Assembly: GCF_014712225.1 (NCBI RefSeq)
Contig: NZ_JACXBW010000006.1
Location: forward strand, 216,359-280,358
Direction: 5' to 3'
Length of the DNA stretch: 64,000 nt
Source: Pseudarthrobacter sulfonivorans
Lineage (GTDB): Bacteria; Actinomycetota; Actinomycetes; Actinomycetales; Micrococcaceae
In this document: piece by piece, positions 57,192 through 64,000 of the stretch
Position numbering within the stretch: position 1 is the stretch's first letter
How the letters are laid out: the number at the start of each line of letters is the position of its first letter
Notes under the pieces: generated by a model
The model's database searches: none
What the model was told of the DNA's origin: nothing
What the model saw: the letters and a program-made list of their open reading frames with translations, nothing else
Made by a program: the position numbers and the translations under genes

Positions 57192-58974
57192 AACCACCCG
57201 TACTAAGCGGCACTTCCGGTGGACTACCGGCCTCATCATCGGCATCGCCCTGATGACCCTTATGGTCCTCACCGGCCTCCTCGCGCCCCTGTTCCTCGCC
57301 GAATCCGCCGAGAAGCTCACCGCCGACGCATCCCAGGGCCCCAGTGCCGCCCACTGGCTGGGCACTGACGACTTCGGCCGCGACGTGCTCGCACGCTCGC
57401 TCGTGGCCACCCGGCTCACGCTGGTCATGACGGCAGCCACAACGGTGATCTCCGTCGTCGGCGGTGTTTTGATCGGCACCTTCATCTGGCTGGCCCCGGC
57501 AAGGATCCGCAACGCCGTCCTGCGCGTGATAGATGCCGCCGTCGCCTATCCAAGCCTCATTTTCGCGCTGCTTATCGCCGCCATCCTCGGCCAAGGGGCA
57601 TGGTCCGCTGTCCTGGCCATCGCCATCGCCAGCATCCCGGCGTTCGCCCGGCTCACCGCCAACATGGCCGCCTCGATCTCACAGCGCAATTACGTGTCGA
57701 CGGCACGCCTGCTGGGTGTCCCCGGTCCACGCATCATCACCCGGCATCTGCTGCCAAACATGGCGGAGCCGCTGCTGGTGCTGACCGCCACCGTGTTTGC
57801 CACCACCCTCATCGAATTGTCCAGCCTGTCGTTCATCGGACTCGGTGTCCAAAACCCGGAGTACGACTTCGGGCGCCTGCTCAACGAGGCCCTCGTGAAC
57901 ATCTACTCCCAGCCGCTGCAGGCGGTCATGCCCTCGATCATGATCACCGTTGCAGGGCTGAGCGCCATGCTCATCGGCGACGGACTTGCCGCCGCCACGG
58001 ACCCGCGCGGCGGGCGGAAGTTCGGCAGCGTGAAGGCCGCCTCTGAGCTGCCCGCCTCAATGCGGGCCGACGGCGAAGCGCTGGTGGAGGTGGACAACCT
58101 CACCGTCCTCACACCCAACGGCGTCCCCCTGGTCAAGGGTGTCTCGCTCAGCATCCACGCCGGTGAAGTGGTGGGGCTGGTGGGCGAATCCGGCTCCGGA
58201 AAGTCCCTCACCGCCATGTCCATCGCCGGCCTGCTGCCCGAGGAACTGACGGTCACGGCGCACTCCATGCGGCTCGGCGAACTGGACCTGCTCAAGAAGA
58301 ACGATCCCCGCACGCTGGCCACCTCCATCGGGCTGGTCTACCAGGATCCCGGCACCAGCTTCAACCCGGCCCTGCGGATGGGTTCCCAGTTGACCGAAGT
58401 CAGCAGGGTCCACCTGAAACAGTCCGGGAAGACCGCGTTCAACAGGATGGTCAAGGCACTCGCGGACATCCGGATCACGCAGCCGGAAACGCGGATGCGG
58501 CAGCACCCGCACGAGCTTTCCGGCGGCATGCTCCAGCGCGCCATGATTGCCTCCACCCTGGTCACGGACCCGCGGCTGATCATCGCCGACGAGCCCACCA
58601 CGGCGCTTGACGTCACCGTCCAGGCTGACGTCCTGCGCCAGTTCCGCACCATCAACCGGGAAATGGGCACCGCCATGCTGTTTATCTCCCACGACATCGG
58701 TGTGGTGCAGGCCTTGTGCGACAAGGTGATCGTCATGAACGGCGGAAAGATCCTCGAACGACTCACCGGCGCCCAGTTGGCAGCCGGCGACGTCAAACAC
58801 CCTTACACCAAAGCCCTGCTGGCGGCGACGCCGAGCATCGCCGAACGCAAGACAGAACTCGTCGCCGTCCGGGCAGAGGACTTCACGTTCGACGAAATCA
58901 CCGACGACGTGCCCGTGTCCGGCCCGGTTCAGCCTGGCCCGGTCCGCCCGGAAACAGAGAGGCTCCAGCCATGA
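57184..58974 (+). CDS. Fused ABC permease (DppC) and ATPase (DppD)
   Basis: The 596-residue protein joins two transporter parts. Residues 1 to about 285 form a DppC-type permease: WLGTDDFGRDVLARSL, the EAA loop SQRNYVSTARLLGVPG and ELSSLSFIGLGVQNPEYDFG. Residues about 300-560 form an ATPase with Walker A GESGSGKS, signature LSGGMLQRAMIA, Walker B LIIADEPTTALD and a switch His in FISHDIG. A C-terminal HPYTKALLA motif is the peptide-transporter extension. Start at 57184 follows GGAGGAGG. It overlaps the next ATPase gene by four bases (ATGA). Confidence 0.93.
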   Translation: MAKTTRTKRHFRWTTGLIIGIALMTLMVLTGLLAPLFLAESAEKLTADASQGPSAAHWLGTDDFGRDVLARSLVATRLTLVMTAATTVISVVGGVLIGTFIWLAPARIRNAVLRVIDAAVAYPSLIFALLIAAILGQGAWSAVLAIAIASIPAFARLTANMAASISQRNYVSTARLLGVPGPRIITRHLLPNMAEPLLVLTATVFATTLIELSSLSFIGLGVQNPEYDFGRLLNEALVNIYSQPLQAVMPSIMITVAGLSAMLIGDGLAAATDPRGGRKFGSVKAASELPASMRADGEALVEVDNLTVLTPNGVPLVKGVSLSIHAGEVVGLVGESGSGKSLTAMSIAGLLPEELTVTAHSMRLGELDLLKKNDPRTLATSIGLVYQDPGTSFNPALRMGSQLTEVSRVHLKQSGKTAFNRMVKALADIRITQPETRMRQHPHELSGGMLQRAMIASTLVTDPRLIIADEPTTALDVTVQADVLRQFRTINREMGTAMLFISHDIGVVQALCDKVIVMNGGKILERLTGAQLAAGDVKHPYTKALLAATPSIAERKTELVAVRAEDFTFDEITDDVPVSGPVQPGPVRPETERLQP

Positions 58975-59792
58975 CAACCACACCGAACTCCGCCGCCCCG
59001 GTGCTGGAAGTCCGCGACCTGGAGGTCACGTTCGGGTCCGGGCACGCAGCGGCCAAGGTCCTCAAGGGCGTCTCGGCCACCATCGAACGCGGCAAGACCC
59101 TGGGCATTGTGGGTGAATCCGGCTCAGGCAAGTCAACCCTGGCCAAGGCGGTCGTCGGCCTGAACCCGGCCAGCGCCGGCAGCATCTGGATCAACGGCAT
59201 GGACGTGGCCCGCATGTCGTCTGGCCAGCGCCGTGCCATGCGCCGCGAGGTCCAGATGATCCCGCAGGACCCGTACTCGTCGCTCAACCCGCGCCGCACC
59301 ATCGGACAGACGCTGGCCGAGGCGATTGATCCCGTGAAGTCCAACCCCAGGGACCACCGCGAGAAGATCGCCTACTGGCTCTCCACCATCCGCCTCGACG
59401 CGGACGTGGCGGAGCGGTACCCGCACGAGTTTTCGGGCGGGCAGCGCCAACGCATTGCCATTGCCAGGGCCCTGGCAGTGGGGCCGAAACTGATCATCGC
59501 GGATGAGATCACCTCGGCCCTAGACCTGTCGGTGCAGGCGGAAATCCTGAACCTCATCAGCCGCCTGCGCACCGAGCTGGACCTGACCATGGCCTTCATC
59601 TCCCACGACCTGGACGTTGTGCACCATGTCAGCGACGAGATCATGGTGCTGTTCCACGGCGAAGTGGTGGAAATCGGCTATGTGGACTCCGTCTACGGCA
59701 ACCCCAAACATCCGTACACGCGCAAACTGATCGACTCGGTGCCTGGCGGCCCGGGCTTCGACATCGGCGAACGCCGGGCGGCCGTCGCCTAG
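58971..59792 (+). CDS. ABC transporter ATPase, DppF type
   Basis: This 273-residue ATPase has Walker [10 protein letters not shown]-loop [15 protein letters not shown], signature [16 protein letters not shown], Walker [14 protein letters not shown] (a slightly unusual EIT where EPT is usual) and switch FISHDLD. The [12 protein letters not shown] tail is typical of peptide-transporter ATPases. The ATG overlaps the preceding stop. It completes the uptake system and is followed by a long palindrome. Confidence 0.94.
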   Translation: MTTTPNSAAPVLEVRDLEVTFGSGHAAAKVLKGVSATIERGKTLGIVGESGSGKSTLAKAVVGLNPASAGSIWINGMDVARMSSGQRRAMRREVQMIPQDPYSSLNPRRTIGQTLAEAIDPVKSNPRDHREKIAYWLSTIRLDADVAERYPHEFSGGQRQRIAIARALAVGPKLIIADEITSALDLSVQAEILNLISRLRTELDLTMAFISHDLDVVHHVSDEIMVLFHGEVVEIGYVDSVYGNPKHPYTRKLIDSVPGGPGFDIGERRAAVA

Positions 59793-59815
59793 GCCACCAG
59801 CCCTTCCCCAACTGG

Positions 59816-59863
59816 GTCGCATTTAATGTCGTTATGAGCCCTCATAACGACCTTAAGTGCGAC
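59816..59863. repeat. REP-like long palindrome
   Basis: Arms 59816-59838 and 59841-59863 (23 bp, two mismatches) around a 2-base centre make a near-perfect stem. There is no T-run. It lies 24 bp after the ATPase stop and may be an intergenic repeat, a processing site or a terminator. Confidence 0.75.
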
Positions 59864-60015
59864 CTACTTGGGTTAAACCAGCCGGGGTGCCGGGCGCGGG
59901 TACTCGTCGCCGCCGTCGTGTTTTCCACCGCTGCGAACGCCCGATCCGCTGCTCTCCTCAATTGCCTTTCCGAAGCTCTTGCCCGACGCTTTTTGAAGTG
60001 CGATGATTGTCACAG

Positions 60016-60033
60016 ATGAGAAATGTTTCTCAG
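60016..60033 (+). promoter_or_regulatory. Putative TetR operator, site 5 (hydroxyacid dehydrogenase)
   Basis: ATGAGAA, ATGT, TTCTCAG: one mismatch from the perfect palindrome at 49410, 32 bp before the ATG at 60065. Confidence 0.65.
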
Positions 60034-60064
60034 TTCAAGCCCGACTAATGAACAGGCTCAATAG

Positions 60065-61006
60065 ATGCAGACAGTCCGTACCGTCACCTTCCCGGACCGG
60101 GACCTCCTGGCCAGGGTGCAGCCTCTCCCGGCCGGCATCGAAGCCTCGGTCTGGGACCTCCGCTCCGAGCCGGAGGGCGTCTCACTGGACGCCATCGACG
60201 CCGTTATCCTCCCCTACATTGATGCATCCGCCGTCCTCGGCTCGCTGTCCAGGGCCACCAATCTGAAGTTCGTCCAGACGCAGTCCACGGGTTTTGACGG
60301 CGTACCGGAAGCGGCAGGGCGTTCGGCCGGCGTGGCGAGCGCCTCGGGCGTCCACGCGGCAGCAACCGCCGAGCTGGCGATCGGCCTGATCATCGCCAAA
60401 CTCCGTGGCATTGACCAAGCGGTCCGCGATCAACAGACCGGCGAGTGGAAGCCGCAGCGACGCTCCTCGCTGGCGGACCGCCGCGTGCTGCTTGTGGGCG
60501 TCGGCGGCATCGGGCATGAAATCGCGAAGCGGCTTGAGCCTTTCGAGGTGGAGATCACCCGGGTGGGCAGCACCTCGCGCGAGGACAGCGCCGGCCACGT
60601 CCACGCCTCCTCGGAACTGGCGGCCCTTGCCGGAACCCACGACGTTCTCGTCGCGGTCACGCCACTGAACGAGCACACGCACCGTTTGGTGGACGCGACG
60701 GTCCTCGCGGCCCTGCCGGACGGCGCCCTCGTGGTCAACGTCGGCCGCGGCCCCGTCGTCGACACTGCTGCCCTTACCGCCGAGGTCCTGTCCGGCCGGC
60801 TTCACTGCGCGCTCGACGTCGTCGACCCGGAACCGCTCCCGGCGGACCACCCCCTATGGTCAGCGCCCAACGCCCTGATCACCCCGCACATCGGCGGCAA
60901 CGCCTCAGCTTTCGAGCCCCGGATCGTCAAGCTCCTCGCCTCCCAGCTCAAGGCGCTGGCCGGCGGAGAACGCCCGGCAAACCTGGTCCAGGCCGGGCCT
61001 TTCTGA
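60065..61006 (+). CDS. D-isomer-specific 2-hydroxyacid dehydrogenase
   Basis: The 313-residue protein has the family's NAD loop [14 protein letters not shown], the Arg-containing [14 protein letters not shown], a Glu in [13 protein letters not shown] and a catalytic His in ITPHIGG. It reduces a 2-oxoacid to a D-hydroxyacid or the reverse. The ATG at 60065 lacks a strong ribosome site. An operator copy just upstream ties it to the TetR regulon with the oxoproline and idonate genes. Confidence 0.92.
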   Translation: MQTVRTVTFPDRDLLARVQPLPAGIEASVWDLRSEPEGVSLDAIDAVILPYIDASAVLGSLSRATNLKFVQTQSTGFDGVPEAAGRSAGVASASGVHAAATAELAIGLIIAKLRGIDQAVRDQQTGEWKPQRRSSLADRRVLLVGVGGIGHEIAKRLEPFEVEITRVGSTSREDSAGHVHASSELAALAGTHDVLVAVTPLNEHTHRLVDATVLAALPDGALVVNVGRGPVVDTAALTAEVLSGRLHCALDVVDPEPLPADHPLWSAPNALITPHIGGNASAFEPRIVKLLASQLKALAGGERPANLVQAGPF

Positions 61007-61376
61007 CCCGCTTCGCCAAGTCCGCACCCCTCATGCACCTTTCCCGTTGAATCCACCAAGAGAAAACGCAGCAGTCATGAAAAGCAGAGCCATCGTCCAT
61101 AGCAAGTTTGAAGCCCGCTTTTTGGGTGCCATGCCTGGCAGCAGTTCCGTTCAGGCGCGCCTCCCGGCGAACGTGCAGGCGAGCCGCGCTCCGCTGCGGC
61201 TGGCTGCGGAGCAGGCACGGGCACAGTCCGTGTCAGCTGGGCGCCGGCCTCGGCCTGGCAGCTTGAACGAAGGCCCCTAGCCGGGAGTACCAAGCAGGCG
61301 TAGCGTCGTTCGGAGAAGCGGGCCGCCAGCCGGAAGACTTACACGGCCCGCTGGTGGATTCGTGGAGGAGGCCGCG
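61007..61376. other. Intergenic region without recognised features
   Basis: About 370 bp. A short open frame near 61077 has no ribosome site or homology. No terminator is obvious. Confidence 0.4.
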
Positions 61377-63563
61377 ATGGCTGGGTGGAATGCTGATACG
61401 GCTGCCGGGCCGCTCGGGGCCGGAACGGTCACCTTGGTCGAGGGATCGTCCTTCTGCATTTCTTCGTCGAACGGGGACATTCACGGTGACCATCCGCATG
61501 GTCTCTTTGTGCAGGACGCCCGGATCCTTTCGGGCTGGAGACTGACAGTCAATGGCGTGGCACTCGAGCCCCTCGCGGCGGAGACGAAGGAGCCGTACCG
61601 GGCGTTGTTTGTGGGCAGGGTTCCCCGGGCCGACGGCTACGCCGACAGCCCGCTGATTGTCGAGCGCCTGCGCGAGGTGGGGGCGGGATTCCAAGAGCGG
61701 ATCACCGTCCGCAACTACGCACTGGAGCCGGCCGGATGCGTGATCGTCCTGAAGATCGAGGCGGACTTCGCGGACCTTTTCGAGGTGAAAGAGGCACGGA
61801 TCCAGCGGCGCTGGGACGAAACCCGCCAGGCCGACGGCGGCGCCCTCTCCATCCGGTCCACCTGGCAGGACGTGCTGAAAGGCATGGTTGTCCAAGCGCC
61901 GGGTGCGGACATCACGCCCGAGGCCGTGACCTATCAGGTGTCGGTCCCGGCGCACGGCCACTGGAGCACAGTCCTGACCGTGGTGCCGGGCACGGAGGAA
62001 ACCGTTTCAGCCGCATTTGTTCCTCCCAGCGGGGACGGCTTTTCTCCACGGGACCTGCGCAGGCGGGAGTGGGTGGAGAAGATTCCGGTCCTGCAGATGG
62101 GGAACCGGTCCATCGAGCGGACCCTGCGCCGCAGCTACGACGATCTGGGGGCTCTTCGGATCGAGGACCCCGACCATCCGGAGCGCGTCGTAGTAGCCGC
62201 CGGCGCGCCCTGGTTCATGACACTGTTCGGCAGGGACTCGCTGTGGGCCTCAGTCATGGCGATGCCGGTGGACCCGTCCCTGGCCCTGGGCACGCTGCAG
62301 ACGCTGGCGGACCGCCAGGGCACCGTAGTGGATCCCCTCTCCGAGGAGGAACCGGGAAAGATACTTCATGAGGTCCGCCTCGACGTTTCCAGCGGCCTGT
62401 CCCTGGGTGGCAAGTCCAACTACTACGGCAGCGTCGATGCCACACCCCTGTTCCTCATGGTGCTCGGCGCGGTCAGCCGCTGGGGATTCGCCGCGGACAC
62501 CATCGCTGCCCTGCTCCCCCATGCGGACCGTGCGCTGGACTGGATCGTGAATTACGGGGACAAGGACGGCGACGGCTTCGTCGAGTACCAGCGCCTGAAT
62601 GACCAGGGGCTGATCAACCAGGGCTGGAAGGACTCCTGGGACGGCATCAACTTCGCCGACGGCACGTTGGCTGATCCGCCCATCGCACTGAGTGAGGTTC
62701 AGGCGTATGTCTACGTCGCCTATCTGTCGCGGGCATGGCTGGCGTACGACGCCGGGGACACGGCTTTTGGGAACGAACTCGCCGACCGTGCCGCGAGGCT
62801 GAAGAAGCAGTTCAACGAGCAATTCTGGATCCCTGAACGCGGGTACTACGCCATCGCCCTCGACGGTAAGAAACGGCAGGTGGACGCTTGCGCGTCGAAT
62901 ATGGGGCACTGCCTGCTGCAGGGCCTCATCGATGAAGACAAGGCCCCTATGGTGGCTGAGCGGCTGCTGTCCCCGGAAATGTTCAGCGGCTGGGGCGTGC
63001 GTACCCTTGCCAGCGACATGGGGGCCTACAACCCCGCCAGCTACCACAACGGATCGGTCTGGCCGCACGACAACGCAATCGTCGCTGCCGGGCTTCTCCG
63101 CTATGGCTTTGTGGACGAGGCTCAAAGAATCGCCGCCGGCATGATGGACGCGGCCGAGTACTCCGACGGCCGCCTCCCGGAACTGTTTTGCGGGTTCAGC
63201 CGGGACCAGCTCGGCGCCCCTGTCCCCTACCCGACCGCATGCTCCCCACAGGCATGGGCGGCCACCGCGCCAATCCAGCTCGTGACCAGCCTGATGCGGT
63301 ATGACCCGGTGGTCTCCGCAGGCGGCGTATGGCTGGATCCGGTCCTTCCGGAGTCCTTTGGGGACCTGCACATCACCAATGCTCCGCTGGGCGGCGGCCG
63401 CATCACCATCGACATCGCCGGTTCCGTGCCGTCCGTTCATGGGCTGCCGGAAGGATTGGTGTTCCACCGGGGGCACCGTCCGTGGATGAGTGAACTGGTG
63501 GAGCAGGCCGATCACCGCCGCAGGGAAGCGCGGCGCCAGGCGGACGGGCCAGCGCCCGTTTAA
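61377..63563 (+). CDS. Amylo-alpha-1,6-glucosidase (glycogen-debranching type)
   Basis: This 728-residue protein has an N-terminal beta domain (GLFVQDARILSGW, given as landmark) followed by an (alpha/alpha)6 barrel: GAPWFMTLFGRDSLWAS, GLINQGWKDSWDGINFADG, a PIALSEVQAYVY segment, SYHNGSVWPHDNAIVA and GRLPELFCGF. This layout matches the GDE-type enzymes that hydrolyse alpha-1,6 branches. The ATG at 61377 follows GGAGGAGG; an upstream GTG is possible. No signal peptide. It is convergent with the broken uracil-DNA glycosylase. Confidence 0.9.
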   Translation: MAGWNADTAAGPLGAGTVTLVEGSSFCISSSNGDIHGDHPHGLFVQDARILSGWRLTVNGVALEPLAAETKEPYRALFVGRVPRADGYADSPLIVERLREVGAGFQERITVRNYALEPAGCVIVLKIEADFADLFEVKEARIQRRWDETRQADGGALSIRSTWQDVLKGMVVQAPGADITPEAVTYQVSVPAHGHWSTVLTVVPGTEETVSAAFVPPSGDGFSPRDLRRREWVEKIPVLQMGNRSIERTLRRSYDDLGALRIEDPDHPERVVVAAGAPWFMTLFGRDSLWASVMAMPVDPSLALGTLQTLADRQGTVVDPLSEEEPGKILHEVRLDVSSGLSLGGKSNYYGSVDATPLFLMVLGAVSRWGFAADTIAALLPHADRALDWIVNYGDKDGDGFVEYQRLNDQGLINQGWKDSWDGINFADGTLADPPIALSEVQAYVYVAYLSRAWLAYDAGDTAFGNELADRAARLKKQFNEQFWIPERGYYAIALDGKKRQVDACASNMGHCLLQGLIDEDKAPMVAERLLSPEMFSGWGVRTLASDMGAYNPASYHNGSVWPHDNAIVAAGLLRYGFVDEAQRIAAGMMDAAEYSDGRLPELFCGFSRDQLGAPVPYPTACSPQAWAATAPIQLVTSLMRYDPVVSAGGVWLDPVLPESFGDLHITNAPLGGGRITIDIAGSVPSVHGLPEGLVFHRGHRPWMSELVEQADHRRREARRQADGPAPV

Positions 63564-63589
63564 GGGCTGCCAGTCGCCGAGTCCGCTGA

Positions 63590-64000
63590 GGAGCGGCTCC
63601 TCCATTCCCTGTTTGAGGCCGTACCGCCCGCCATGGGCGGGATGCCTGACTTTCGGCGCGTGCAGGCCGCTTCGAAGCAGGCTGCGGTGCGCAACGTTGC
63701 CGAGGGCCACAACAGTTTCGATGTGAAAGAGTTGAGCCAGCGCCTGCCAGTAGGGGGCTCCGAGATCCGCTTCCGCAGTTGTGGGTGTGCGGTTGCTCAG
63801 GGGCGGCCCGGGACATGGGTGTGCCACGGGCAGGCGCTCCACAGCAGTGGAAGGAAGTTCAATTCATCCAGGACCGCCCACATCACGGTTGCAGTCGGCT
63901 CGGACGCGACGCCCGCCAACCGGGAGGACTCACGATGTGGGGGCAGGGCGACACAGGCGGCGAGGACCGCACACGGCGCGGAGAGCGATACTTGGCGGCA
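63590..64000 (-). pseudogene. Uracil-DNA glycosylase, frameshifted, 5' end outside window
   Basis: In one frame the minus strand encodes ALPPHRESSRL, VMWAVLDELNF and SACPWHTHVPG; in a second it continues PLSNRTPTTAEADLG, ETVVALGNVAHRSL and APKVRHPAHGG. Together these are the ordered motifs of a uracil-DNA glycosylase-superfamily enzyme that removes uracil from DNA. The frame changes near 63808, and the second frame has no stop where the family ends but runs on antisense to the debranching gene. Either the gene is broken or there is a sequence error. The start is beyond the window. Confidence 0.75.

Noticed and set aside
61047..61280. Small plus-strand open frame before the debranching gene
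   Set aside because: No ribosome site or homology and biased Arg/Ser/Pro composition.
62250..63563. Minus-strand open frame opposite the debranching enzyme
   Set aside because: Only the part beyond 63590 matches uracil-DNA glycosylase; the rest is antisense read-through without homology.

Overview
The window is high-GC DNA with strong AGGAG-type ribosome binding sites, DUF397 and DUF427 proteins, a SARP/BTAD regulator and tandem TetR regulators. This suggests an actinobacterium, most likely an Arthrobacter-like member of the Micrococcaceae. The genus is an inference; there is no rRNA in the window.

Layout. (1) 1-6.5 kb is ordinary accessory content: DUF427, a quinone oxidoreductase, a DHA2-type efflux pump, a DUF1326/DUF2182 pair and a GH13 glycosidase. 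(2) About 6.6-40 kb is an unusual island dominated by peptidases and related enzymes with no recognisable Sec signal peptides. They are a trypsin/NUC1-nuclease fusion, M28, M36, a trypsin-like protease, a CHAT/hydrolase/caspase giant, M6, a caspase/lectin-like protein, M14 and a metzincin, joined by DUF3616, LysM, DUF397 and Cys-rich proteins. Two peptidases carry internal repeat arrays that look like graspetide cores: ten KF[LR]DDGG units in the trypsin-like protein and a Lys/Asp-rich array in the M6 protein. Each is followed on the same strand by ATP-grasp ligase genes. (3) 40-43 kb is a decayed zone with PadR and alpha/beta-hydrolase remnants. (4) 43.3-61 kb is a catabolic region: gluconate/idonate dehydrogenases, two paralogous TetR regulators, an aminotransferase, an SDR, 5-oxoprolinase PxpABC, an MHS transporter, an RraA-like aldolase, a peptide-type ABC transporter and a 2-hydroxyacid dehydrogenase. 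(5) 61.3-64 kb holds an amylo-alpha-1,6-glucosidase and a frameshifted uracil-DNA glycosylase at the edge.

How it may work together. The island encodes one SARP-type regulator (16671-15874). Direct repeats of GTRACG with an 11-bp period lie 75-140 bp before eight island transcription units, including the SARP gene itself, and two degenerate copies precede the M36 and Cys-rich genes. In seven of these ten, an NAnnnT hexamer starts 9 bp after the second repeat, the geometry expected of SARP promoters. I therefore read the island as one SARP-controlled regulon making apparently cytoplasmic proteases, some post-translationally cross-linked by ATP-grasp enzymes. This is the best candidate for an undescribed system here; a conflict, cell-death or developmental role is only inference. 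Separately, an 18-bp palindrome (ATGAGAA-N4-TTCTCAT and variants) occurs five times in front of the catabolic operons and is the likely operator of the TetR pair.
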